From a virus, in IMG/VR virus record IMGVR_UViG_3300032093_000042, positions 1 through 64,000 of that record: a stretch of 64,000 bases of DNA; one strand, 5' to 3'. The notes beneath the pieces are model-generated. The model was not told where the DNA came from. It searched no databases and saw only the letters and a list, made by a program, of their open reading frames with translations. Shown here piece after piece: positions 41,263 to 51,947 of this stretch. A program made the position numbers and the translations under genes. Every line of letters begins with the position of its first letter. Within the stretch, counting starts at the first letter, position 1.

Positions 41263-43241
41263 TGTCAAAATTAATAAATAAAACATTTGATGCTAATACA
41301 AAAGATATAAACTATCTTAATAGAGATTTTGCGTCACTTCGTCAACAGTTAATTGACTTTACAAAACAATATTACCCACAAAGTTATAAAGATTTTAGTG
41401 AAAGTTCACCTGGTCAAATTTTTATAGAACAAGCTGCATATGTCGGAGATGTATTATCTTACTATACAGATCAACAATTCTTTGAAAGTTTTATACAATT
41501 CGCACAAGATCGTAGAAACATCATTAATGGTGCTAAAATGTTGGGTTATAAACCTAAAGTATCCTCTGCGTCGTCTACGGGTGTTGATTTATTTCAACTA
41601 TTGCCTGCTAAACGAACTGAGAACAACGAATATATTCCTGACGAACGTTATTGTTTAATATTAAAACCATTTACACGATTAACAAGTGTATCGGGTATAG
41701 ATTTTATTGTTGAAGAAAGTGTAGATTTTAGTCAAGATACAAAATTTTCGCCGCGGGAAATTACTGTATACAATCGTGATAATACAGGAGCGCCTCAGTT
41801 TTATTTAATTAAAAAAACAACCAAAGCATATTCTGGAACGTTAATTGTTAAACAAATTTCCGTTGGCGAACAAACTCCATTTTTTAGTATAAAATTAAAC
41901 GAAACTAATGTTCTTAAAATTGTGAGTGTAACCGACAGTAATAATAATTCTTATTATGAAGTGGAGTATTTAGCTCAAGATACAATTCCTATAGAAATAG
42001 ATAATGTTCCTCTTAATAATCAAACACTATCTTCATATAGAAATGAAACGCCGAAAATATTAAAATATTTAAGAACTGAAAAACGTTTTGTTACAACAAT
42101 CGACGAAAATAACCAAACAACAATACAATTCGGTGCTAATACTGAAAATTATGATAACACTATCATAGTACCAAATCCAACTAACATCGGCGTTTCATTA
42201 TCAAATCTTAAAAATTTGAATATATCTCTTGACAATACAAATGTATTAAAGGCTAACAGTTATGGTACCTCACCGTCAAATACTACTCTTACTATTAGTT
42301 ATATTGTTGGTGGAGGTGTAAATTCAAATGTAAATTCGGGTGAGATAAATAAGATTGTCGCCGTATCATATTTAAATGATGTAACATCTTTAACTGACAG
42401 CGAAGTTATATTGTTAAATAATATACAAAATTCTTTGAGAGTTAATAACCCAGATTCTTCTTCGGGTGGAGACGATGCTGAAAGTGATGAAGAAATAAGA
42501 CAAAATTCTATATTAAACTTTTCTGCACAGAATAGAATGGTTACTGACGACGATTTTATTTTAAGAGTATATGCTTTACCTCCACAATTAGGAAACATAG
42601 CAAAAGCTTATATTGAAAGCAATTTAACAAGAGAAGTTCAATACAACGGATTAATAAACGGAGTAGTAAATACATCAAATAATTCTACATTGGATTTGAC
42701 ACCTTTAAATCCGTTAGATAGACGTAAATTTTTACAATCAAATAATCCATTTACAAACAATTTATATATTCTGGGTTACGATGTAAATAAAAATTTAACA
42801 CAAATTAACCCAGCGACATTACAAAATTTGGTTACTTATTTACAAAACTACAAAATACTTACAGATAGAATAAATATAGTAGATGGATATATCATAAATA
42901 TAGGCGTTGAATTCAAAATATCTGTATTTAAAGGTTTCAATAAATCAGAAGTGTTAAACGCATGTATACAATCTGTTAAAAACTTTTTTGATATAGACAA
43001 ATGGAGTTTTAACCAACCTATAAATTTAAGTCAGATTAATTTTGAAATAATGCAAAACGAAGGTGTACAGTCTGTTGTAGATATAACAGTTAAAAATTTA
43101 ACTATTGATGACGGTAATTATTCTCCCGTCGCATACAATATTACCATCGCTACACAAAACAACATAATTTATCCATCAAAAGATCCATCTATATTTGAAA
43201 TAAAATATCCCGATAGTGATATAAAAGCACTCGTAGTTTAA
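41262..43241 (+). CDS. gp6: Baseplate wedge protein, gp6-like, 659 aa
   Basis: The N-terminus INYLNRDFASLRQQLIDFTKQYYP..YKDFSESSPGQIFIEQAAYVGDVLSYYTDQQ is the gp6/baseplate-J signature (about residues 15-75). A middle beta region and a C-terminal part (VQSVVDITVKNL) follow. Length is close to T4 gp6 (660 aa). Two copies per wedge form the iris ring that opens on infection. Translationally coupled to gp25. Confidence 0.9.
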   Translation: MSKLINKTFDANTKDINYLNRDFASLRQQLIDFTKQYYPQSYKDFSESSPGQIFIEQAAYVGDVLSYYTDQQFFESFIQFAQDRRNIINGAKMLGYKPKVSSASSTGVDLFQLLPAKRTENNEYIPDERYCLILKPFTRLTSVSGIDFIVEESVDFSQDTKFSPREITVYNRDNTGAPQFYLIKKTTKAYSGTLIVKQISVGEQTPFFSIKLNETNVLKIVSVTDSNNNSYYEVEYLAQDTIPIEIDNVPLNNQTLSSYRNETPKILKYLRTEKRFVTTIDENNQTTIQFGANTENYDNTIIVPNPTNIGVSLSNLKNLNISLDNTNVLKANSYGTSPSNTTLTISYIVGGGVNSNVNSGEINKIVAVSYLNDVTSLTDSEVILLNNIQNSLRVNNPDSSSGGDDAESDEEIRQNSILNFSAQNRMVTDDDFILRVYALPPQLGNIAKAYIESNLTREVQYNGLINGVVNTSNNSTLDLTPLNPLDRRKFLQSNNPFTNNLYILGYDVNKNLTQINPATLQNLVTYLQNYKILTDRINIVDGYIINIGVEFKISVFKGFNKSEVLNACIQSVKNFFDIDKWSFNQPINLSQINFEIMQNEGVQSVVDITVKNLTIDDGNYSPVAYNITIATQNNIIYPSKDPSIFEIKYPDSDIKALVV

Positions 43242-43242
43242 T

Positions 43243-45135
43243 ATGCATACATTTATTTACTCATCTCAAGACACTTATATAAATAATTCCGAAAAATTTA
43301 TTAATAAAAATTTTGGATTGGATGAAGTGTTAGAAATATATGCTTCTAATAAAGGCACAACTACTGTATATACGGATCCAAATTGGCATCCGGCGCCTAT
43401 CACAGCTTCATCGTATGGTAATGAGGGTTGGTTAGCATATACTACATCTTCTTTTTGTATATATTCAGGAAGCAAATGGTACGCATTTAGTTTAAATTCA
43501 TCAATAATACCATTTACATCGTTTATATCTAACTTTAACGGCAGACTTTCAAATGTAACAACCAATCCTAAAAAGGAATTGTACATTACGGGATCGTCGA
43601 ATTTTGCATCGGGTTCTTTTAGCGGCAGTATTTATATAACTAGTTACTCACATTTTACAGGTTCTTGGTCAACCGGTAGTTTTTCGGGTTCAATTTTACA
43701 AGGGGCTACATTTTCTAATCTAAGATTAGGATCTACAATCTATACTATAAGTCCACTTACATCGTCGTTAAGTGGTACCGGTAGTTACAAAAATTTAAAA
43801 GGAGAAATACTCGGTAAATCAAATACAGGTATCCCATGTACTCCTGGATTTTATCAACCAGTAACTAATTTTACATCAGGATCTTTTACCGGTTCTTTTA
43901 GTGGATCTAATTTTAAAGGACTCGTACAAACACTTACATCAAGTAATTTGTATTATGTGGATGTTGTAAATTTTAAAGGTTATTTCAAAGGAATGTATAG
44001 TGGTTCTTTTACAAGACCATCCACAGCTACATATTTGAATTATCCAGAATTTTCCAGAACTCTTATTAAGTTTGACATTAACGATTTAAGTCAATCCATA
44101 TCTAATAACAAAATTAGCGGTTCAAACATTAAATTTACTTTAAACTTAAAATCATGTGGATCTAGAAATTTACCGTTAAATTATAAAATTTATGCTTATC
44201 CCGTAAGTCAGAGTTGGGATAACGGTAACGGTAGATATGCAGACGAGGGATCCCAATTGGGTGTTAGTTGGAATTATAAAAATTACGACGGCAACGGTTT
44301 GTGGTATGGATCCGAATCTACTAACGCTTATCAACAAGTTGATTATTTATTGTCTGCGTCATATTCTAGTGCTAGCTTTGAAAATCAAGGAGGTACTTGG
44401 TTTTATAAAGTACCACCTTCTTATACAAACAAACCTAAATGGATATGTTCTTCAAATACGTATCCGTCATTGGTAAATCAAAGTTTGATTTGTAGTCAAT
44501 CTTTTAATTATGGTCAACAAAGTGACATATCCATGGATATTACACGAATCGTTAGATCGTGGTTGTGTGGTTGTGTACCAAATCAAGGTTTAATATTGAT
44601 AAGTTCATTGGAATTATCTACACCACCTTTACAACAAACCAATGGGTTATTACAATTTTTTAGTAGAGATACAAATACTATTTATTCTCCTTATATTGAT
44701 GTAGCTTGGGATAATAGTGTTTATAATACGGGCAGTTTATCGCCTGTTACTGGATCTGTTCAAAATGTAATTACATTGAATTATTTAAAAGATACATATA
44801 AGGCGGGTAGTTTACCAAGAATATTTGTATTTGCTAGAGACAGATATCCATTGAAGAACTTTCAAAAATCATATCAACAAGTATCAATGGTAACTCCTAA
44901 ATATTTGCCCACAAGTTCTTACTATATGGTAAAAGATGCTGAATCCGAGGAGGTTTTAATTGGATTTGATGAATATACAAAATTAAGTTGTGATCCAAAT
45001 CAAGGTAATTATTTTGATTTACAAACCACAGGATTGCCTCAAGAACGTTATTTGAAAATATTTATTAAGACAGAATATACGGACGGTATAGTAGACATTA
45101 CGGACACACAAAAGGTATTTAAAATAATAAGATAA
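43243..45135 (+). CDS. Structural protein with DNRLRE-like domain, 630 aa
   Basis: Opening FIYSSQDTYINNSEKFINKNFGLDEVLEIYAS and later RTLIKFDINDLSQSI (about residue 275) match the D-x-Y-I..N-F-G..L-I-K-F-D pattern of DNRLRE-type beta domains found in surface and phage structural proteins. GSFSGS segments like those of the fibre genes lie between them. Follows the gp6-like gene by 1 nt, so a peripheral baseplate or fibre-attachment role is likely. Confidence 0.65.
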   Translation: MHTFIYSSQDTYINNSEKFINKNFGLDEVLEIYASNKGTTTVYTDPNWHPAPITASSYGNEGWLAYTTSSFCIYSGSKWYAFSLNSSIIPFTSFISNFNGRLSNVTTNPKKELYITGSSNFASGSFSGSIYITSYSHFTGSWSTGSFSGSILQGATFSNLRLGSTIYTISPLTSSLSGTGSYKNLKGEILGKSNTGIPCTPGFYQPVTNFTSGSFTGSFSGSNFKGLVQTLTSSNLYYVDVVNFKGYFKGMYSGSFTRPSTATYLNYPEFSRTLIKFDINDLSQSISNNKISGSNIKFTLNLKSCGSRNLPLNYKIYAYPVSQSWDNGNGRYADEGSQLGVSWNYKNYDGNGLWYGSESTNAYQQVDYLLSASYSSASFENQGGTWFYKVPPSYTNKPKWICSSNTYPSLVNQSLICSQSFNYGQQSDISMDITRIVRSWLCGCVPNQGLILISSLELSTPPLQQTNGLLQFFSRDTNTIYSPYIDVAWDNSVYNTGSLSPVTGSVQNVITLNYLKDTYKAGSLPRIFVFARDRYPLKNFQKSYQQVSMVTPKYLPTSSYYMVKDAESEEVLIGFDEYTKLSCDPNQGNYFDLQTTGLPQERYLKIFIKTEYTDGIVDITDTQKVFKIIR

Positions 45136-45136
45136 T

Positions 45137-45613
45137 ATGGCAAACATTCCATTAAATTACGATGTTGCTACCGACGAAGTTTCACAATTTAAAGAATTTG
45201 GAACATTTAATAATAATGTGGATTCGTTTGGAAATATACAATTGGTTTATTTAGTAGCACAATCCGTACAAGCTAATTTAAATTATGTAAAAATTCCACT
45301 CAAAAAGTTTGAGTATAATCAGAATAAAATAATTGACGCAAATACTGTAAGTTTTTCTGAATTAACCACTGTTGTAGGAGAGGAAAAGAGAAATGTAGAT
45401 GAAATATTACAACAATATAATGTACTTTTAGAAGAAAACAGATTGTTAAATCAAACAGTCAATGAACTTGTTGAAAAATATGAAAATAGCGATGATAAAT
45501 CGGTTATAAATGCTTTAAAAAATACAATAATAGATTTAAGAATAAAATTAGGTCAGGGAAATGTGCCTTCGGATTTTAGTGACGATTTTCCATTTTTACC
45601 TTTAATTTCATAA
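45137..45613 (+). CDS. Coiled-coil structural protein, 158 aa
   Basis: Starts MANIPLNYDVATDEVSQFKEF and has a heptad-rich helix (VDEILQQYNVLLEENRLLNQTVNELVEKY, about residues 85-115). Compatible with a trimeric baseplate or fibre connector. Lies 1 nt after its upstream neighbour and 1 nt before the 1498-aa gene. Confidence 0.6.
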   Translation: MANIPLNYDVATDEVSQFKEFGTFNNNVDSFGNIQLVYLVAQSVQANLNYVKIPLKKFEYNQNKIIDANTVSFSELTTVVGEEKRNVDEILQQYNVLLEENRLLNQTVNELVEKYENSDDKSVINALKNTIIDLRIKLGQGNVPSDFSDDFPFLPLIS

Positions 45614-45614
45614 T

Positions 45615-48600
45615 ATGCCTTACGATTATTTAACAATAAACACCAATGATCTTTCGTATGGAATAGTAAGTGCATCTTACTTGCCAGAAAATTTGCAATC
45701 TTTATATGAACAAAAATTAGTAAATGATTCTGCTTTTTTTGGCGATTCAGGCGACGACATCATAGAATTTACAGTTTACAATAACAATCAAGAACCACTT
45801 CTATTTAATAGAATTGTTCCTAAAGTTACTTATAGTGTTATAAATTCAACATATAAAGACATAAACAATGTTGAACAATCTTATCAAGTTGCAAATCCAT
45901 TTACAAATTATGCTTTAAATAATAACGACCTGTTATTACATACGCAATTTGATTTAAAAATTAACGAACTTAGTCCCGGATTATATTATGTTTTATATAA
46001 TCCTATACGGAATATAGCTGGAAATTCTACAAATAAACTGTTTATAAAAGAAATCTCTCCTAGCAGAACTGAATTGAGATTGTCTTTTGCGTTTAATAGA
46101 AATACAAATTTAACTTCTAATTTAGACGCTATTAAAATTTCAGCATTTGCTGAGAAAAAGTTTTTGTTTTTACAAATAATCGATCAAATTGTACCGATAA
46201 TAGATACGAACCCAATTTTTAATAATTTTAATATTGAACAAAATAATTTTAATTACTATAAAATTACACAATTACTCGGTTTTAAAACAACGGCGGAATT
46301 ACAATCTTTTATTAATGATACGTATGTCGGTTATAATAAAATATTAAATCTATCAAACGAAGACGACGTAGTAATTGAAAGTATAAAATTTACAGGTGTG
46401 TCTGAACAACTTAAGAATTTTGTTTACACATATAATTTGTCCGAATTTACATTTAATGAAATATTGTCTGCATTTGAACTTATTGTTAGAAAAGTGTGCC
46501 AAGACGCAATTTTACAAAGAACGACTTTATTAAATACAGATTTACAAGAAACATTAAACGTATTTTTAAAAATTATTTATACAGATTGGTTGTTGCCAAA
46601 AACAAGCAATCTTTTAGAAAAATACACCAATAAATTTTACGATTATTATAAAAACGCTTTAAATTTTGATAATGGAAATTTAGTTAAAATTTTAACACAT
46701 ACGAGTTATTTTAACGAAGTTGACGGCGTTGCAAATATTCAAATAAAATTGGATGAACCTTTGCCGCTTGAATATAGTTTAAAAGATACATGTTGGATTT
46801 CAAACATTTCATTATCTCCGTTATACTTTAAAACAAATTTATATACAGCGCCGATATCTAGAAAAGTATTTTTGAACGGTACAAATTTTACGGTTGGAGT
46901 ACCAAAAGTAACTCTTGCAAGTGAAACGTTTACGGAAGTGGACGATAATACCGTATTTTCGGCTGAATCTAAATTAAAAACAAAGGTCAATGATTTATTA
47001 ATCAATTATGACGATTTTTCAAATTTCATTAATTTTTCATCTGCCGAATTAAGAACAAAAATTGCAAAAAATAAGATTTTAAAGTATAATTCATATGTTG
47101 ATTCAGCCAACAGTATCAAATCCAACGCAAATAACACTTCAAACTCATCTATATCTGCGTCGTATAATCAAGAATTAAAAACTGTAACTGAACAACAGAT
47201 ATCTTTATTAAATAGTTTTGATGACTATGAATCATATTTGTTTTATTATACAGGAAGTATAGACGATAAAATTGATTTGGGTATAGAATTTGATAAAGTT
47301 AATTATAACAGTTTATTTTATCAACTTCCACAATACATAAAAAATCAACAATCATATGAAGATTATGTTAAGTTTACTGCGATGGTAGGTCATTTTTTTG
47401 ATAATATATTGGTTTTTATTAAAAAATTTCCAAAATCATATCCTCTTGATTACAACGATAATAATCATTATCCAAAAAATTATATTGAAGAACTGTTAAA
47501 TTCGTTTAATTGGGACGTAACAAATTTTAAATTTAATACCAGTGATATAAATCAACTTTTATTTAATAATCAAGAAACAACTGGTAGTTTATCGTCATCA
47601 TACTTTGACTATGCAAAATCTATATTTAATAGAATTGCTAATAATTTAAATTACATTTACAAAACCAAAGGTACAGCCACTTCTTTTAATTTAATACGTA
47701 CTATATTCGGTATAAATTCAGATTTAATTAATGTAACGGAATATAGTAGTCCTGATGTATTAGCTAATAAAAATGTATTTTATGATTTTGATGACGTTAT
47801 ATACGCTACAAAATACGACACAGATCAATATGTAAAATTTAATTTTACAAGTAGTGAGTATACTTACAATTTTAAACAAGACAGTATTAGTGGCAGTTAC
47901 ACAGGAAGTTATACAGGCGATAATATTTATATAACCCGTTCTTTTATAGAAAATTTTACAGGAGTTTCCACCGTAGAAATGTCTTTTAGGTCCAATAATT
48001 GGAAAAAATATAATTTTCAACAAAGAATTCCTTTAATTAAAAAAATAAGAAATAAAAATGTAGATTGGCAAATTTATTTAAGTAAAACTAAACAAAAAGA
48101 ATCTGCCAAATTAATATTTGAGTTTACTCCTATTGAATCATTAACTACATCCAGTATATCAAGTATAGAATTACCTTATTTGAATGGCGACTTTTATACG
48201 TTTATGTTAAGAAAAGAACCAAATAGTAATATACGATTTGATTCTCTTCAATCAACATCTTCAAATACACAAGTTATAGGTTTTTATGGAAATTATAATG
48301 TTACTCAATCAATTAACAATGTATATTATCCAAATTCAAACAAATTTACGCCACAAAATTATACATTGGCGGTAAATCAGTATTATGGTAGTTCTTTAAA
48401 CTTTACCGATAGAAAAACCAAGAGCATTTTATATGGACAAGATCAATATTTTTCATCAGGAAGCTATTATGTAGGAAATTATTCATCATCCATTCAATTT
48501 TATGGAAATATAGATAAAATAAAAATACAAAAATATGCGTTGAACGATTCCGATTTTAATGAACATTCTTATAACTTAAATTCTATTTCTATACCGGATA

Positions 48601-50111
48601 AATCTCAGACATATGAAAATTTATATTATTTATGGTCGTTTGATACACCTGTAAATTTGTACGGTACAAGTTATGCAATTGTTAACAATCAAAATACACG
48701 TTACAACAACTATTTTTACGCTTATAATTTTAACAGAAATACAAAAACTAGAGGATATCCACATTGTGATACAATCTCAACTGATATTTTTCCTTATCAG
48801 TTTGAAAAATTTAATATTAAACAAGCAATAAATTCAAATAAATACGGCCCTAATTATAAAGCAAATGCTAATATTAATAAAATAACACAAGAAATCAATT
48901 CAAATTTAGTACCATACGAATATTCTACATATACAACCGATATATTAGGTAGCGATTCAAATCTCGTAGGATATTATATCTCTCCATATAACTATTTAAA
49001 CAATAAAATTGAAGACTTTTTGGGCAAAGAAGGTATAAGTGATATTATCGGCGATCCTAAATATTTAACTTCTAGAAGTTATCCAGAATTAAAGAACAGA
49101 CAACTTGAATTTTCACAAACAAATCAAAAGTATGTATATCCACAAGAGTTTTATACAACTTATAAATTTTATATTGATTTTTCAATATTTGACTTTGTTA
49201 AAAAAATAAATCCTACACGCAGTGCGTTAAAAACAGGTCTATTATTAGAACCATCAATTTTCGAACGTGTTAAATTTAATTACAAAGACGTTGTATTTAA
49301 TACAATTGATTCAAACGATACAAGTAGTTTATTATATTACAATATAAATACTAGATTTACGTCGTCATTAATAAACACAAATGATACATCAAGTAATACC
49401 ACAATTGATATTAATCTAAATTATCTTCAAACTGACCACAATACCTTTAATTATTCAACGTTTGAAATAAAAGACATCGTCGATAATCGTGATTTTATTT
49501 TTGCTAACAAAGGAAAGTATGTTTATGTAGATACAACTGGATTTAACATTAGAAATGTTGTTAATTTGCCCACTGAAGATCATTATCAAATGACCAATAA
49601 TGTTTCACACTCATATATTACATTCACTTCTAGTTATAATTCAGTACAAACTCTAGGATCTGGTTCTGGTTTACCGTTTAATCAAATCACAGGCAGTCGT
49701 TCATTAAAAAATCTTTATAGTGGATCTTTGGGGAGTGGATATTCAAATAGACATTTGAGTAAGTTTGTAAAAGTTGGTACGAGGGTCAAAAAACAAGCTT
49801 TGTCTGGCTCTTTTTATACAAATAATAACGGCGTAACTACTTTAGTAGCTGGAAAAATAAAATACTATTCTTATACAAAAGGTAAAAATGATTATACTAC
49901 AACTGTAAATCGTAAAGGATTGCCTAACGGAAGTTCTCCTATTATTTCAATACCTGGATTTTTAAGCGTTGATATTGAAAGTGATAATTTTCCAATATAT
50001 GGAACACTCACCGGATCGGCAGGATCGCCAAATAGTATATTTATACAGTCGCCGTTAACGTGTTCTACGTGTACGAGCGCTAGTTTGAATAATTACATTA
50101 TGAATTTATAA
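45615..50111 (+). CDS. Giant baseplate/tail structural protein, 1498 aa
   Basis: The largest gene here. The N-terminal 350 residues include repeats of FxFNRNTN and a helical domain; the middle (about 760-1000) has a LamG/concanavalin-like run of strands (VSTVEMSFRSNNWKKYN... WQIYLSKTKQKESAKLIFEF... LNGDFYTFMLRKEP). The C-terminal part is Ser/Tyr/Gly-rich and ends near a CSTCTSA cysteine cluster. Its place after gp25-gp6 corresponds to wedge proteins gp7/gp8 of T4, but no homology is seen. It may bind carbohydrates through the LamG-like part. Confidence 0.65.
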   Translation: MPYDYLTINTNDLSYGIVSASYLPENLQSLYEQKLVNDSAFFGDSGDDIIEFTVYNNNQEPLLFNRIVPKVTYSVINSTYKDINNVEQSYQVANPFTNYALNNNDLLLHTQFDLKINELSPGLYYVLYNPIRNIAGNSTNKLFIKEISPSRTELRLSFAFNRNTNLTSNLDAIKISAFAEKKFLFLQIIDQIVPIIDTNPIFNNFNIEQNNFNYYKITQLLGFKTTAELQSFINDTYVGYNKILNLSNEDDVVIESIKFTGVSEQLKNFVYTYNLSEFTFNEILSAFELIVRKVCQDAILQRTTLLNTDLQETLNVFLKIIYTDWLLPKTSNLLEKYTNKFYDYYKNALNFDNGNLVKILTHTSYFNEVDGVANIQIKLDEPLPLEYSLKDTCWISNISLSPLYFKTNLYTAPISRKVFLNGTNFTVGVPKVTLASETFTEVDDNTVFSAESKLKTKVNDLLINYDDFSNFINFSSAELRTKIAKNKILKYNSYVDSANSIKSNANNTSNSSISASYNQELKTVTEQQISLLNSFDDYESYLFYYTGSIDDKIDLGIEFDKVNYNSLFYQLPQYIKNQQSYEDYVKFTAMVGHFFDNILVFIKKFPKSYPLDYNDNNHYPKNYIEELLNSFNWDVTNFKFNTSDINQLLFNNQETTGSLSSSYFDYAKSIFNRIANNLNYIYKTKGTATSFNLIRTIFGINSDLINVTEYSSPDVLANKNVFYDFDDVIYATKYDTDQYVKFNFTSSEYTYNFKQDSISGSYTGSYTGDNIYITRSFIENFTGVSTVEMSFRSNNWKKYNFQQRIPLIKKIRNKNVDWQIYLSKTKQKESAKLIFEFTPIESLTTSSISSIELPYLNGDFYTFMLRKEPNSNIRFDSLQSTSSNTQVIGFYGNYNVTQSINNVYYPNSNKFTPQNYTLAVNQYYGSSLNFTDRKTKSILYGQDQYFSSGSYYVGNYSSSIQFYGNIDKIKIQKYALNDSDFNEHSYNLNSISIPDKSQTYENLYYLWSFDTPVNLYGTSYAIVNNQNTRYNNYFYAYNFNRNTKTRGYPHCDTISTDIFPYQFEKFNIKQAINSNKYGPNYKANANINKITQEINSNLVPYEYSTYTTDILGSDSNLVGYYISPYNYLNNKIEDFLGKEGISDIIGDPKYLTSRSYPELKNRQLEFSQTNQKYVYPQEFYTTYKFYIDFSIFDFVKKINPTRSALKTGLLLEPSIFERVKFNYKDVVFNTIDSNDTSSLLYYNINTRFTSSLINTNDTSSNTTIDINLNYLQTDHNTFNYSTFEIKDIVDNRDFIFANKGKYVYVDTTGFNIRNVVNLPTEDHYQMTNNVSHSYITFTSSYNSVQTLGSGSGLPFNQITGSRSLKNLYSGSLGSGYSNRHLSKFVKVGTRVKKQALSGSFYTNNNGVTTLVAGKIKYYSYTKGKNDYTTTVNRKGLPNGSSPIISIPGFLSVDIESDNFPIYGTLTGSAGSPNSIFIQSPLTCSTCTSASLNNYIMNL

Positions 50112-50160
50112 TACATTTTTTTATTAAAAACTCAAAACGATTGATAATTATTAAATATAT

Positions 50161-50799
50161 ATGGCATATCTAAATAACAACGTTCTCACCGTTAACGCTA
50201 TTTTAACTAAAAAAGGTCGTGAAGTGTTGGCAAAGACAGGTGGATTAAATATTACCGCTTTTGCTTTGTCTGACGATGAAATTGATTATACACAATTTAA
50301 TCCAACACATCCACTAGGCAGTGCTTATTATGACATTGCCATTCGTAATACTCCTATAATGGAACCTATTACGGATGAGTCACAAATGTTGAAGTATAAA
50401 CTAGTGACATTAAATAACGGCGTTACATCCGTTCCTACAATTACTATAGCACCACCAACAATTTCAATACCTCGTACATATACGTCGGCGATAGATGTAA
50501 TTCCAAGTACTACACCTACATATAACGTAAACTTAGGATATACCGCTATTTTAGCAAATAAGAACGTTGGTACTTTAGTTGTAACCGAAACTAACAATTT
50601 AAATAGTAGTACATCTACTATTCCAACATTTAGTGGCGATTTGTCTTCACAATCGTCACAAGTTGTTATAGGAAATAAGTTTCGTTTTATACCAAACAAT
50701 TCTTTATCAACAACAACAACAACAAATATTACAATTATTGGAAATGAAAGTGGCGGTAGTGCATCTATAACCGTTACTGTAAGCGTTCCTACAACCTAA
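50161..50799 (+). CDS. Structural protein, 212 aa
   Basis: The N-terminal 80 residues (VLTVNAILTKKGREVLAKTGGLNITAFALSDDEIDYTQFNPTHP) match a conserved N-terminal segment of virion structural proteins in marine T4-like phages (LTKKGRE..FALxDDEIDY). The C-terminal 100 residues are Thr/Ser-rich beta, Ig-like. Probably a small virion surface or neck/baseplate component. Confidence 0.65.
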   Translation: MAYLNNNVLTVNAILTKKGREVLAKTGGLNITAFALSDDEIDYTQFNPTHPLGSAYYDIAIRNTPIMEPITDESQMLKYKLVTLNNGVTSVPTITIAPPTISIPRTYTSAIDVIPSTTPTYNVNLGYTAILANKNVGTLVVTETNNLNSSTSTIPTFSGDLSSQSSQVVIGNKFRFIPNNSLSTTTTTNITIIGNESGGSASITVTVSVPTT

Positions 50800-50805
50800 T
50801 TTATT

Positions 50806-51915
50806 ATGATATTTACTCCATTTTCATCAGACGATATCGTAACAGGCAGAATAAACCAAGTATCCTCGGGTATGTTTGGTACCGGCAGTTTAACGGTGGC
50901 ACAATCAACATTTGTAACAGCATCATCTCAAGCAAACGTATTGACTGGATCAAATCCATATGACGTTAAAAACGGACAGTATTATTTGGATGTATATAGC
51001 GGCGCCGATCAATATTTTTCTATAGCTTACGGAGATTATTATAACTCAGGAAGCAGTCAATTTGACTGGACCGGCAATACTACTCAAGTCTTGACAAATG
51101 AAACAAAAATTATATACACACAATACAAAAACACTCTTCTACAACCAGGAGATAATTTATTTAGTTTTGCGTCTAGTAGTATAAATACACCAATTGATAG
51201 TTCTGCTATCTTTGTAGTAAATTTTACAGCCGATAAATTCCAAGATCAAGTAGATCCTGGTCAAATTCAATTAAACTTTAGTGGTGCAAATGGTCAATAT
51301 AGTTATATTGACGACTCTCAAGTTATAAATAAACAACAAAACGTTTATAACTTAATTTCGGGATCAATTATTAATGGAATTCCGACTCCATATACACATG
51401 GAGGTACGGTAACAGCATATTATCAGGGTACAGGTCTATTTTATCCAACGAACGGCGTTGTTATATTGAATGCCGTTGCTCTAGATAAAATTGTAGGCAT
51501 TACAGATGCATCTCCACAAATTACAGCAACTGGGCGTCCTAGTAATCAAACGTCAACACAATTTAAGAGTTATTGGAGAGATTGGATACGTAAGTTTTTC
51601 TTAAGTTTACGTAGATCAAATAAGAATATGGCAGTACGTAAAAGTGAATTTGTACCATCAACGAACTATTTTATAAGAGTTAAAAATAAAGAGTTTAACT
51701 ACAGCAACAATCCTACATTTGTTTCTAACGGAAATGATGGTAAAACTCAAGGTACTATAATTTATCCCGAATTAATAAGTAATCCACGTACCTATGTTAC
51801 TACAATCGGATTGTACGATTCTAACAATGAATTATTAGCAGTTGGTAAATTAAGTAAGCCAACGCAAAAATCATTTGATAATGAATTGTTAATCAAGTGT
51901 CGTATAGATTTTTAA
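50806..51915 (+). CDS. Structural protein with conserved C-terminal tail motif, 369 aa
   Basis: Beta-rich with many Ser/Thr and Tyr. The C-terminus RTYVTTIGLYDSNNELLAVGKLSKPTQKS..ELLIKCRIDF is nearly the same as the end of the 884-aa product at 52704 (YITTVGLYSDQGELVAVAKLAQPI). This shared tail, also known from other marine myovirus structural proteins, probably docks the proteins to the same partner. Role otherwise unknown. Confidence 0.65.
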   Translation: MIFTPFSSDDIVTGRINQVSSGMFGTGSLTVAQSTFVTASSQANVLTGSNPYDVKNGQYYLDVYSGADQYFSIAYGDYYNSGSSQFDWTGNTTQVLTNETKIIYTQYKNTLLQPGDNLFSFASSSINTPIDSSAIFVVNFTADKFQDQVDPGQIQLNFSGANGQYSYIDDSQVINKQQNVYNLISGSIINGIPTPYTHGGTVTAYYQGTGLFYPTNGVVILNAVALDKIVGITDASPQITATGRPSNQTSTQFKSYWRDWIRKFFLSLRRSNKNMAVRKSEFVPSTNYFIRVKNKEFNYSNNPTFVSNGNDGKTQGTIIYPELISNPRTYVTTIGLYDSNNELLAVGKLSKPTQKSFDNELLIKCRIDF

Positions 51916-51947
51916 TATAATTTTTAATTTTTCCTATTTATATTAGG